Source of the DNA: Alphaproteobacteria bacterium | GTDB taxonomy: Bacteria; Pseudomonadota; Alphaproteobacteria; Thalassobaculales; Thalassobaculaceae | Direction of reading: 5' to 3' | Length of the DNA stretch: 64,000 nucleotides | Assembly (NCBI GenBank): GCA_024742275.1 | Contig: JANSYS010000004.1 | Span: 248,001 to 312,000 of the forward strand | In this document: in pieces, positions 16,514 through 25,156 of the stretch | Position numbering within the stretch: the stretch's first letter is position 1 | Layout of the letters: each line of letters opens with the position of its first letter | The notes under the pieces: model-generated | The model's input: the letters and a program-made list of their open reading frames with translations, nothing else | The model's database searches: none | Told to the model about the DNA's origin: nothing | Made by a program: the position numbers and the translations under genes

Positions 16514-18220
16514 ATGCTGAGTAACATCTCCACAAAGCTGATTGCTCTTGTGGTGTTCATGACGGCGGCTTTGTTTGCCTTCGCCGGCTACACGATCTTT
16601 TCGCTGTCGAAAGTGGCGAAGCAGGTCGACCAGATCGCGTCGACCGAAACGCCGATCGCGCAGAGCGCCTATCGGGTGGTCGAGGCACAGCTTCAGCAGG
16701 AACTGGCGCTGCACGTCGCCATCGCCGTTTCCGGCCAGGGGCGCGGTGACCTTGGCGAGGGCTACATCTCGAAGTTCGAGACCTACTCTTCAGAGGTCGA
16801 GACCGAACTCGCGAATATCGAAGCCGTCATCGACTCCGCCATGGAGACGCCGGCGGATCGTCTGGCCCTTTACGAAGAATTAAAGGGAAACCTCCGCGAG
16901 ATCCGTCAGATGCGCGATGAGGTGGAGGTCGTCGCCGGACGTGTGATTACCCAGTATCGCGCTTTGGTGAAAGCCGCCGGCGCACGCATCCCGCGCTTGT
17001 CGACGCTTGGTCCGAAGATGGAAGAGATCGAGAAGATCCAGGCCAGGCTGACGGTCTCCATCGACGACCTGGTTCACAAGGTCAATGAGATGACCACGGA
17101 CTCGGTGACGGACATTCAGGCGTCCGAGCAGCAGGTCATGCAGAGCCTCATCATCGCAGCCGTCCTGATCGGCGCGATATCGCTGATCATCGGTATCATT
17201 CTGGCGCTTCGAATTCGCAGCCGTCTTGCCAATGCCGTGTCCACGGTGGACCGGTTCGCCATGGGCGATATGACCGTCTCCATTACCGATGGTGCGGGCA
17301 AGGACGAGGTCGGCAAGGTGCTCGGCGCCATGGCGCATATGCAGCAGAACCTGATCGATATCCTCGGAACAATACGCAATGTCGGCAACGGGATCACGAC
17401 CGGCAGCAACGAGTTGCTGCAGACTGCGCAGCAAGTGTCGGACGGCGTGAACGACCAGGCGTCGAGCATTCAGGAAACCTCGGCCGCGATGGAGGAGATG
17501 ACCGCCGGCATCCGCCAGAACGCCAAGAACGCCGAAGAGACCGAGAAGGTGTCCGAACGGATGGCCACCGAAGCCGGACGCTGCGCCGACGCCATGACCC
17601 AGACGGCGGCGGCGATGAAGGATATCTCCGACAAGATCCTGGTGGTCGAGGAGATCACGCGAAAAATCGAGCTCTTGGCGCTCAACGCGTCGGTGGAAGC
17701 AGCCCGAGCCGGTGAGCACGGGCGCGGTTTCGCCGTCGTCGCCTCGGAAGTGTCGCGCCTCGCGGAAATCTCAAAGCAGGCGGCGAGCGAGATCCAGGAT
17801 GCCTCTGCCGACGGGCGGGAAGCGGCCGAGAACACCAACCGGCTGCTCTCGGACCTGCTGCCGGAGATCACCCGGGTCAAAGATCTGGTCCAGGGCATCA
17901 GCGCCGCCAGCGACGAGCAGTCGGTCGGTGCCGACGAGATCAACGTCGCGATCCATCGACTCAACACGGTTGTTCAGCAGAACGCCACCGCCGCGCAGCA
18001 AATGGCGGCAACGTCCGGGTCTATCGCCGGCCAGGGCACCGAACTCCAGAAATCCATCACCCGCTTCAAGCTCGATGCGTCCGCAGGCGGTACCCGCGAG
18101 AACGATGAAGAGGCGGCCGGTCGGCGGCCGGTTCGGTCTTCGGCCCGCCGCGAGAAGGCAGCTGAGGACGAGCCGGAACTGGACGACGCGATCACATCGG
18201 GCAATTTCGGGAGGTACTGA
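16514..18220 (+). CDS. Methyl-accepting chemotaxis protein
   Basis: Chemoreceptor of 568 residues. One helix near residues 8-30 and a second near 209-232 enclose a helical periplasmic sensor of about 180 residues. A HAMP linker follows (RSRLANAVSTVDRFAMGDM), then a long coiled-coil signalling domain whose tip reads ELLALNASVEAARAGEHGRGFAVVASEVSRLAEIS. Glutamine/glutamate-rich helices are likely methylation sites for the CheR encoded next. The last residues lack a clear CheR/CheB-tethering WxxF pentapeptide. The gene begins the plus-strand half of the chemotaxis cluster. Its sensor ligand cannot be predicted. Confidence 0.95.
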   Translation: MLSNISTKLIALVVFMTAALFAFAGYTIFSLSKVAKQVDQIASTETPIAQSAYRVVEAQLQQELALHVAIAVSGQGRGDLGEGYISKFETYSSEVETELANIEAVIDSAMETPADRLALYEELKGNLREIRQMRDEVEVVAGRVITQYRALVKAAGARIPRLSTLGPKMEEIEKIQARLTVSIDDLVHKVNEMTTDSVTDIQASEQQVMQSLIIAAVLIGAISLIIGIILALRIRSRLANAVSTVDRFAMGDMTVSITDGAGKDEVGKVLGAMAHMQQNLIDILGTIRNVGNGITTGSNELLQTAQQVSDGVNDQASSIQETSAAMEEMTAGIRQNAKNAEETEKVSERMATEAGRCADAMTQTAAAMKDISDKILVVEEITRKIELLALNASVEAARAGEHGRGFAVVASEVSRLAEISKQAASEIQDASADGREAAENTNRLLSDLLPEITRVKDLVQGISAASDEQSVGADEINVAIHRLNTVVQQNATAAQQMAATSGSIAGQGTELQKSITRFKLDASAGGTRENDEEAAGRRPVRSSARREKAAEDEPELDDAITSGNFGRY

Positions 18221-18230
18221 GGCCGGCCTG

Positions 18231-19046
18231 GTGGATTTGGAGAGTTTTCGCCGCCTCGCTCACGAGCGTTTCGGCATCGTTCTGCCAGACAACGCGGAGA
18301 GCTTTCTGCGGTCGCGTCTTAGTACGCTCATGGAGCGCACCGGCCACGCGGATCTCGAGGCGCTCCTGCGGGCGGCGGAAAGCAAAGGCAACGACGACCT
18401 GTTCATCGACATCGTCGAGAAGCTGTCCACCAATCACAGTTACTTCTATCGCGAACCGGCGCACTTCGAATTCCTCTCGTCGGTCGCCCTGCCGGAGATC
18501 GACGAGCGGCTGCGCCGGCAGCGATCGAGGGACGTCCGGATCTGGAGCGCGGCGGCGGCGGCGGGGGAAGAGGCCTATTCGATCGCCATGGCGATGCGGA
18601 CCTTTTTTGGCGCGCACTACCAGGATCTGGATGCCGGTGTTCTCGCTACCGATATCGCCAAGCGGTCCCTGCGCCAGGGGGCCGAAGGGGTCTATCGGGC
18701 CGAGAGTTTCAGACATATTCCCCAGGCCTGGCGCGACAACTTCGTCGAGCCGGTCGGCCAGGACAGCTATCGTGTGGTGAAAGCCGTCCGCGACGACGTG
18801 ATGTTCCGATGGCTGAACCTGATCGGACCCCTGACCGCCCTGCGCGGAGGGTTCCATGTCATCTTCTGCCGCAACGTGATGATCTATTTCGACGCACCGA
18901 CGCGAGAGCGTCTAATCCAGTCGCTCACGCATCTGTTGGCCCCTGGCGGCTATCTGTTCATCGGGCACACCGACGACGCCGAGTTCGCGCGCAAATACCT
19001 CGATCAGCAGAGGCCGGCGATATTCCGCAAGAGGGCCGGTAAGTGA
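18231..19046 (+). CDS. cheR: Chemotaxis protein methyltransferase CheR
   Basis: SAM-dependent glutamate methyltransferase of 271 residues that methylates the chemoreceptor. The N-terminal helical domain includes STNHSYFYREPAHFEFL. The SAM-binding domain shows RIWSAAAAAGEEAYSIAMAM, where the usual CSTGEE is AAAGEE, then ATDIAKRSLRQGAEGVY and FHVIFCRNVMIYFD. The frame is open upstream inside the MCP gene, but GTG 18231 just after the MCP stop gives a product of normal CheR length. Its stop overlaps the cheB start (GTGA). The replacement of Cys-Ser by Ala-Ala in the SAM loop is unusual but may be tolerated. Confidence 0.93.
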   Translation: MDLESFRRLAHERFGIVLPDNAESFLRSRLSTLMERTGHADLEALLRAAESKGNDDLFIDIVEKLSTNHSYFYREPAHFEFLSSVALPEIDERLRRQRSRDVRIWSAAAAAGEEAYSIAMAMRTFFGAHYQDLDAGVLATDIAKRSLRQGAEGVYRAESFRHIPQAWRDNFVEPVGQDSYRVVKAVRDDVMFRWLNLIGPLTALRGGFHVIFCRNVMIYFDAPTRERLIQSLTHLLAPGGYLFIGHTDDAEFARKYLDQQRPAIFRKRAGK

Positions 19047-20125
19047 GCGGCATGAGCGTTATCGTCGTCGCGGCCGAACCGTTGCTGCGCAAAGCGGTGA
19101 CCGAGACGCTGAATGGCCTGGCCGGGCTGGGTGACGTCCAGGCGATTACTCCCGTTCGGGCAACCTTGGAGCGTCTGAAACAGAGCGACGCGGTGATCGT
19201 TGCCGGATCGGATTCAGATCACCAGACGCTGGAGCCGGCGGTGGCGAGTGCCATCGACGCCGGTCGGCCCGTTGTGTTCATCGCTTTCGGATCGGGTACG
19301 GGAGGGGCACCGTCACTGGTCGGGCTAGGCGGCGCGGGAGCGTTCTCGGTGGAGGTGCCGGACCTCGACATCCGCGCCCAGTTGACCGCCGCGGCGCCGC
19401 GGATCGAGGCCACCCTACGGCGGGCGGAGGCGGCGCAGGCGTCGACTGGTGCCGTATCGCCGAAATCGGAGAGGGCGGGACCGGCGTCAGCGGCGGAACC
19501 GGGTCGAGCGCCCGCTGCACCCCGGCCGGTCGCAGCTGGGTCCCCCTATCTCGGCGTGGTTATCTGTATCGGCGCCTCCACCGGCGGGACAGACGCTCTG
19601 TTGACGATCCTGTCCAAGACCCCTCGGACCAGCCCGCCCATCGTCATCGTTCAGCACATGCCGGAGGCATATGTCGGCGACTTCGCCGCCCGGCTTGACC
19701 GCTCTTCCCCGATGGACGTGGCGCTTGCCCAGGACGATCTGCCTCTGCGGATGGGGCTGGCGGTGGTGGCGCCGGGCGGTCGTCAGCTTCGTCTGCTGAA
19801 GGACGGCAGAGGGATCTGGACCCGATCCGGCGAGGATACCCGCTTTGGCGGGCATTGCCCGGCGGTCGACGTTTTGATGCAGTCGGCGGCGGATCAACTC
19901 GGCAAGCGGGCGATCGGCGTCGTTCTGACCGGCATGGGGCGGGACGGAGCGGACGGCTTGCTGGCTATGCGCAAGGCCGGTGCGCGCACGGTCGCGCAGG
20001 ACGAGGCCACCTGCATCGTCTACGGAATGCCCAAAGCGGCTTTCGAGGTCGGCGGAGCCGACAGTGTTGTGCCGCTGGGCAAGGTCGCGGAGTTCGTTTC
20101 CGGGCTTGTCATGTCGTTTCGGTAG
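19043..20125 (+). CDS. cheB: Chemotaxis methylesterase CheB with degenerate receiver domain
   Basis: Protein of 360 residues. The C-terminal methylesterase/deamidase domain (about 168-360) is intact, with Ser179 (GASTGG), His205 (QHMPEAY) and Asp301 (GMGRDGADG). The N-terminal region (5-125) keeps the outline of a receiver domain but lacks every phosphorylation residue: the acidic pair is Ala-Ala (VVAAEP), the acceptor position is Ala54 (DAVIVAG), and no Lys precedes a Pro. A Pro/Ala-rich linker joins the domains. The stand-alone receiver at 24547-24966 looks like the missing regulatory half. The start is GTG 19043 (ATG 19052 is an alternative), coupled to cheR. Confidence 0.92.
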   Translation: MSGMSVIVVAAEPLLRKAVTETLNGLAGLGDVQAITPVRATLERLKQSDAVIVAGSDSDHQTLEPAVASAIDAGRPVVFIAFGSGTGGAPSLVGLGGAGAFSVEVPDLDIRAQLTAAAPRIEATLRRAEAAQASTGAVSPKSERAGPASAAEPGRAPAAPRPVAAGSPYLGVVICIGASTGGTDALLTILSKTPRTSPPIVIVQHMPEAYVGDFAARLDRSSPMDVALAQDDLPLRMGLAVVAPGGRQLRLLKDGRGIWTRSGEDTRFGGHCPAVDVLMQSAADQLGKRAIGVVLTGMGRDGADGLLAMRKAGARTVAQDEATCIVYGMPKAAFEVGGADSVVPLGKVAEFVSGLVMSFR

Positions 20126-20213
20126 TCTGGAAAGGCGACCAGGCTTTCCCATCGAGCGCGAGCGGAGGTGCCGTTTCCGGGCTGACCGGCGGGCGGGGGG
20201 CTAAGCGTCCGAC

Positions 20214-23200
20214 CTAGCCGCCGGCAATGGCGATCAGCGTTTCCGGATCGAGCACCAGTAGCGGCTGGCCTTCGCCCATGACGGTTGCGCCGGCGAGCAC
20301 GTCGACCGAGTTCAGGGCCGGGTGCAGTTCCTTCATGAACACTTCCTGGCGTCGCTTCACCCGATGGACCGCCACGCCGATGCGACGCTGCGGCGAACCG
20401 ATGATGACAACGGGAAACGCCTTCTGATCTGCCGCGTCCTCGGGTGTCTCCCAGCCGAGCATGGTCTCGATCGGCCGCACCGTGAGAAACCCGTCCCGGT
20501 GCTGGATGCCGGCGCGTTCTCCCACGGTCTGGATCTGTTTGCGGTCGACCTCGATGACTTCGATGATCGCCCGCTCCGGCAGACCGAGATCGCGGGCACC
20601 GTCGCTGACGACGATGATGCGCTGCAGCGCTGCCGAGACCGGGAAGCTGAGATAGAACCGGGTCCCTTCGCCTTCCTCGCTATCAATATCGATGGCGCCG
20701 CCGAGCCGCCGCAGAGTGGTCAGAACCACATCCATGCCGACGCCGCGCCCGGAGGTTTCCGTTACCGACGCGGCCGTGGAGAAGCCGGGAGCGAAGATCT
20801 GTCGATGGATTTCGCGCTCGGTCATCCGCGCGGCGTCCTGCTCGCTGATCAAGCCCTTTTCCAATGCCTTACTGCGGATGCGCGCCGTATTCAGACCGCG
20901 CCCGTCCTCGGCGATCATGATCTGGGCGACGTTGCCGCTCTGGGTGGCCCTCAGGGTGAGCGTCGCCTTCTCCGGTTTGCCGGCGTCGAGACGATCCTGC
21001 GGTGTTTCGATCCCGTGATCCATGGCATTGCGGATCATGTGGACCATGGGCTCCATCAGCGCGTCGACCATGGATTTGTCGATCTGGATGTCGCCGTCGT
21101 CGATCTCCAGGGTCACCTGCTTGCCGAGGGAGCGGGCGAGATCGCGAACCAGGCGCGGCATCCGGCCGAACACGATGCTGATCGGGACGACGCGCAGATC
21201 AAGGGTCACCGAGTGCAACATCCGCAACGTCGCCTCGGCCCGGGCGATCTGGTTGGCGAAGACCTTGCCGGCATCGTCGATCCGCGCTGCCGCGGCGTTC
21301 AGTCTCTCTGCCTTGCGGGCGCCGCTCTGGCTGGCAAGCGAACGCAACTCGGCGGCGGTGGCGGCGAACCCGGCTTCGGATGCGCCCTGATCCAGCCGCG
21401 ACAGGCTGAGCCGCAGTTCCGCTACGGTGTCGAGGTAGCTGTCGATCAAACTGGACGAGACGCGCAGGGAACTGCCGCCGACACTGCTCCCTACGGCACC
21501 GCCAGTTGCGCCGCGCGCCGGAGCCGACTCCCCACGTTCCACCGGGACGCCGCCGTCGGTCGCGGCGGGAGGCGGAGCCGCCGTCTTGTCCTCGGTCACG
21601 GCCGCCGGCCTCGGCGGTGCGGCGTGAGGAGTTACTGCCGGCGCACTCTCCGGTTGGCTTCGGGAAGCGGGTGGGGGCGGAGCTGCCGCAGGTGTCTCAC
21701 GATCTGTCTCAGGCGCGGACGCCGACCGCGGTGACGTGTCGCCCCAGGGCGGCGTAAAGCCCTCCTGCTGGTCCGGCGACCAGGAGCCGTGGAGCGCGGA
21801 ATCCCAGGAGCTGTCGTCGACGAAGAGAACCGGACCGTCGGAATCCGCGGCGGGTGGCGGTGTGCCATCTGTCGGTTGGGCGGGGGTGGGTCGAGTTGTC
21901 GACGGAGCGGGCGGCGGAGCGGCCGGCGTCTGGCCCGAAACTGCGAGCTGCGTGTCGCCGACTGCGAGCACCGCCCAAGCGCGGAGGGCCTGGCCATCCG
22001 TATCGAGACTCCGAACCGACGTCTGAACCGGCGCGTCGTCGCCGATGATGCCGATGAGGAACTGATAGAGATCGGGGTCGATATCGACCAGCACGCGGTT
22101 GGAAATCACCTGGTTGCGATACAGCACACCGAGAATTTCGCCGCTGGCCGGAGCGCCGTCCGGAACCATGACCTGGACCTGGACCAGGCGAGCGCCAGGC
22201 TGTTCCAGGAAGGCGACCGCCTCGTCGCGGGCGGCCGGAGACATGCTGTCGAACAGATCGTCGCCGAGAACCTTGCGCAGGGCAGCCACACGGGCGCCGG
22301 CGCCCGTGAGGAGGAGGGCCAGCTCATCGCGTAGCCTGTCGTACGTATCGCGGGGCATGTCGAGGGAGGAGACCGTTAGGCCCTCAATGCCGATCACCTC
22401 GCTCTCGCGGCGGATCTCGTCGACCACGTCAAGCGCGCCGGACCGCTCCCGCCAGCCGTCGATGAGTGTCAGTTCGCTCGCCAACCGGGCCAACGCCGAG
22501 ATCCGGAACACGCCCAAGGCTCGGGAAAGGATGCCGACCAGTTCCCAGTCGGTCGGCGCGCCACCGCGGACCGACAGTCGGTCGACGACCGCCCGCGCCT
22601 CGCGCGAGATGTGTGGCGCCATGGAGTCGTCGACATCGTCCATGGCGATGCCGGAATCCGCCAGCTCCGATAGGATCCTGAGCCTGTGAATAAAGATGCA
22701 GAGGCCCCGGATCAGGGCGGTGCGGCCTCCATCCTGACTGTCGAGCCCATCCAGAATGCCGCCGAGCACTTCGGATATGCCGAGGTAGCCGACATCGTTC
22801 GCTGCCTCGCGGATCGCCATCAGGGACGATGCGATGGCGCGGCTGTCCAGGCTGTCCATTGCCGGGTTTTCCAGCGCTTCGGCAAGCTGGCCGAGTTCGG
22901 CCGAGACGACGGCGTCGAAGGGTTGAACCGTCGCAGGCTGAAACTCCGGCTCGTCCGGATTCGCCGGCTTCTGCGACACCTGAATCGCCATGCGGCTCTG
23001 GTTTGACGCCGCGTCCTCTTCCGGTTCGGGCGCGGGCGCCGGAGCCGCGGGCCTCGGCGCCTGTTCGAATTGGGGGGCGGACGGTTCGTCGACCGCCGGG
23101 GCGGGGGCAACAGGAGCGGGGGCAACAGGAGCGGGGGCAACCGGGGGGGCGGCAACAGGGGTCGGCGGCGTTGCCGCCGCCGCCGCTGCCGTCGGCGCGG

Positions 23201-23612
23201 TGATCTCGTCGCCCTTCTTCAGCTGGGCCTTGGCGTGTTTGAGCGCAGCAATCAATCCGGTGTCGCCGGGGATATCGGACTGGCTTTCCAGACAGGCGGC
23301 ACGCAAATCGACCAGCGCGTCGTTGGCCTGGAGCAATAGGTCGCGCGCGGCGTCGTTCGGTCGTGCCTCGCGGTTGCGGAACATGTCCAGCAGGTCTTCG
23401 GCCGCATGGGCGACAGTCTCCATGCCGATCAGGCCGAGTGAGGCGGACACGCCCTTCAGCGAGTGGATGGCGCGGAACAACGCCCCCATGATATCCGGAT
23501 TCTCCAGGTCCGCGGTGGAGCCGGAGAGATTTGCCTCGAGCTGGGCGAGGTAGTCCTCGCTTTCCTGCTCGAACAGGTCCCACATCTCCGAATTGCCGTC
23601 GTCGAAGCTCAT
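20214..23612 (-). CDS. cheA: Chemotaxis histidine kinase CheA, unusually long
   Basis: Kinase of 1132 residues against about 650-750 for common CheA. It begins with an Hpt domain holding the phosphorylatable His50 (AIHSLKG). A Pro/Ala-rich linker (about 140-225) follows, then a helical region of about 300 residues (about 230-550) that is not a standard CheA domain, and a second Pro-rich linker. The catalytic core comprises dimerisation helices, the N-box MIRNAMDHGIE, EDGRGL and GRGVGMDVV. The C-terminal CheW-like domain ends with LLVLDPETLIAIAGG. It is the last gene of the minus-strand operon, overlapping the CheW gene by 4 bp, and converges with cheB. There is no C-terminal receiver. Confidence 0.95.
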   Translation of the reverse strand: MSFDDGNSEMWDLFEQESEDYLAQLEANLSGSTADLENPDIMGALFRAIHSLKGVSASLGLIGMETVAHAAEDLLDMFRNREARPNDAARDLLLQANDALVDLRAACLESQSDIPGDTGLIAALKHAKAQLKKGDEITAPTAAAAAATPPTPVAAPPVAPAPVAPAPVAPAPAVDEPSAPQFEQAPRPAAPAPAPEPEEDAASNQSRMAIQVSQKPANPDEPEFQPATVQPFDAVVSAELGQLAEALENPAMDSLDSRAIASSLMAIREAANDVGYLGISEVLGGILDGLDSQDGGRTALIRGLCIFIHRLRILSELADSGIAMDDVDDSMAPHISREARAVVDRLSVRGGAPTDWELVGILSRALGVFRISALARLASELTLIDGWRERSGALDVVDEIRRESEVIGIEGLTVSSLDMPRDTYDRLRDELALLLTGAGARVAALRKVLGDDLFDSMSPAARDEAVAFLEQPGARLVQVQVMVPDGAPASGEILGVLYRNQVISNRVLVDIDPDLYQFLIGIIGDDAPVQTSVRSLDTDGQALRAWAVLAVGDTQLAVSGQTPAAPPPAPSTTRPTPAQPTDGTPPPAADSDGPVLFVDDSSWDSALHGSWSPDQQEGFTPPWGDTSPRSASAPETDRETPAAAPPPPASRSQPESAPAVTPHAAPPRPAAVTEDKTAAPPPAATDGGVPVERGESAPARGATGGAVGSSVGGSSLRVSSSLIDSYLDTVAELRLSLSRLDQGASEAGFAATAAELRSLASQSGARKAERLNAAAARIDDAGKVFANQIARAEATLRMLHSVTLDLRVVPISIVFGRMPRLVRDLARSLGKQVTLEIDDGDIQIDKSMVDALMEPMVHMIRNAMDHGIETPQDRLDAGKPEKATLTLRATQSGNVAQIMIAEDGRGLNTARIRSKALEKGLISEQDAARMTEREIHRQIFAPGFSTAASVTETSGRGVGMDVVLTTLRRLGGAIDIDSEEGEGTRFYLSFPVSAALQRIIVVSDGARDLGLPERAIIEVIEVDRKQIQTVGERAGIQHRDGFLTVRPIETMLGWETPEDAADQKAFPVVIIGSPQRRIGVAVHRVKRRQEVFMKELHPALNSVDVLAGATVMGEGQPLLVLDPETLIAIAGG
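23101..23145. repeat. 15-bp tandem repeat inside cheA linker
   Basis: Two perfect units of GCGGGGGCAACAGGA plus a third near-complete unit, encoding repeated Pro-Val-Ala-Pro-Ala. It forms the first flexible linker of CheA after the Hpt domain. The number of units could vary between strains by slippage. Confidence 0.75.
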
Positions 23613-24550
23613 GTGACCGCCACGCCGCGGTCGGCGCCGCGATTGAACTCGGGGACATGGGAGGCGATCAGGCTCGCCATATCGATCACTTCGTGGAACG
23701 TGCCTTTATGAGTGATCACCCGCGCTTGGCCTTCGGCGTCGGCCGGACCCGGGGGGCTTTCATCGTCGACGATCCCGAGTACGCCCTCGGTGGCGATCGC
23801 CCATTTCTGATCGAAATAGCTGACGATGATGTGGATGGACTGCTTCTCGAAACCCTCTTCCGTCAGACGCAGCACCGGAAGAACGTTGCCGCTGACTTCG
23901 ATGACGGAGTCGAGCTTGACCCCCGGTCGACGGGGCAGCGGAGCGGTGTCGATGTCGTCGATCGCCCGGTCGACTGTCGTCGAGTCGATCGCGAACAGCC
24001 GGCCGCCTACGGTGATCGCCATGTACTTCGGGCGCTGGCGGACTTTCGTCTCGTCCGGATCAGCCCGTTCGGCCACGGCGCGCTGGTCGGCAAGAAGCGG
24101 AAGGGTGCTTTGGGCCTTGAACCAGCGGTCGGCATCGACCGCCTGGACCAGTTCGCCCTTCTCGTCGAGAAAGGCATGCTGCACCTCGTCGCCGGCGACG
24201 AGCCCGTGCATCGGCTTTGCCGGACCGAAATCGCGGATGCCGAGAATACGTTCCACCGCGAGTCCGATCACGGCGCTGCCACGCTGCATGACGATGCACA
24301 TGGCGAGATTGAGGTCGGTCTCGTGCTGCTTCAGGCGCATCACGACGAGCGGAATTGGTTCTTCCCGCAGAACCATGACGCCGATGTAGTTACCGGAATC
24401 GCCTTCGATCGGCTCCATCTTGTCGATCTCGACGACCTCGCGTACCCGGGTGAGGGGGACGCCGAAACGCCGGCCGTCCGACATGAACAGGAGGACCGGG
24501 ACCCGATCCTGACCGTCGCCGGGCTTGCCGTCGCGCACCACCGCGTTCAT
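23609..24550 (-). CDS. Double-domain CheW coupling protein
   Basis: Protein of 313 residues made of two CheW-type beta-barrel domains in tandem. The first is at about residues 15-155 (LLFMSDGRRFGVPLTRVREVVEID ... IPLVVMRL) and the second at about 172-305 (YMAITVGGRLFAIDSTTVDRAI ... VLPVLRL). CheW links chemoreceptors to CheA. A double CheW could bridge two partners in the array, or one copy could bind a different receptor. It overlaps the receiver gene before it and cheA after it, each by 4 bp, so the three are made together. No receiver domain is attached, so it is not CheV. Confidence 0.9.
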   Translation of the reverse strand: MNAVVRDGKPGDGQDRVPVLLFMSDGRRFGVPLTRVREVVEIDKMEPIEGDSGNYIGVMVLREEPIPLVVMRLKQHETDLNLAMCIVMQRGSAVIGLAVERILGIRDFGPAKPMHGLVAGDEVQHAFLDEKGELVQAVDADRWFKAQSTLPLLADQRAVAERADPDETKVRQRPKYMAITVGGRLFAIDSTTVDRAIDDIDTAPLPRRPGVKLDSVIEVSGNVLPVLRLTEEGFEKQSIHIIVSYFDQKWAIATEGVLGIVDDESPPGPADAEGQARVITHKGTFHEVIDMASLIASHVPEFNRGADRGVAVT

Positions 24551-24966
24551 GGCGCGGCTCCGGCGGGTGCCGGGGCGAGCAGACGCTCGATCGTATCGAT
24601 CAGCAACCCTCCACCAGACGCGTCGACGTCCTTGCTCACGGAGCCGGAGGGCTTGCCGATCACCGCGTCGGCACCGACCAGCCGCGCCTCCACCGCTTTA
24701 GGCGAAGCTGGGTGAGTAAGCGAGGACAGAACGATGACCTTGGCCGGGGAGAGGATCTTGAGCCGGCGCAGGCACTCGATGCCGTCCATCACCGGCATCT
24801 CGATGTCGAGAGTGATCACGTCGGGCGACAGATCGCGGGCCATGTCCACGCCCTCTCTGCCGTTCTCGGCCTCGCCGACCACCTCGAAACCCTCAGTCCG
24901 CGCCAGGATGTTCTTGATGGTAAGCCGAACCAGCTTTGAATCATCGACGATTAGAACTCTAGGCAT
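24547..24966 (-). CDS. Stand-alone CheB-type receiver domain protein
   Basis: Single receiver domain of 139 residues. The acidic pair is Asp8/Asp9, the phospho-acceptor Asp54 (VITLDIEMPVMDG) and the conserved Lys105 (IGKPSG). The sequences LDIEMPVMDGIECLRRL and VIVLSSLTHPASPKAVEARLVGADAVIGKP, plus a Ser-rich KPSGSVSKD linker start, match the receiver half of CheB rather than CheY. It ends where the CheB linker would begin. It heads the minus-strand operon, coupled to the double CheW gene. Since the CheB at 19043 has a dead receiver, this protein may control the methylesterase in trans. A CheY-like role is the alternative. Confidence 0.9.
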   Translation of the reverse strand: MPRVLIVDDSKLVRLTIKNILARTEGFEVVGEAENGREGVDMARDLSPDVITLDIEMPVMDGIECLRRLKILSPAKVIVLSSLTHPASPKAVEARLVGADAVIGKPSGSVSKDVDASGGGLLIDTIERLLAPAPAGAAP

Positions 24967-25156
24967 CCGCCTGTCATCTTCCCGAATGCTATCAAGGCAT
25001 TGAAAACACAGTAGTCAATCGTTCCATATCGGGACAGCTTTGCCTACCCGTTTGTGGCGGACCAGCGACCCCCTCTTTACGGAAACCGCTTCTGCCAGGG
25101 TCACTACACGGTGTACGATCGAATACGGACCAACAGAGACCTGAAGGCGGGGAACC

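Noticed and set aside
23101-23160. Possible CRISPR-like or other regular repeat array
   Set aside because: It is a 15-bp in-frame coding repeat giving Pro/Ala linker units, with no spacers.
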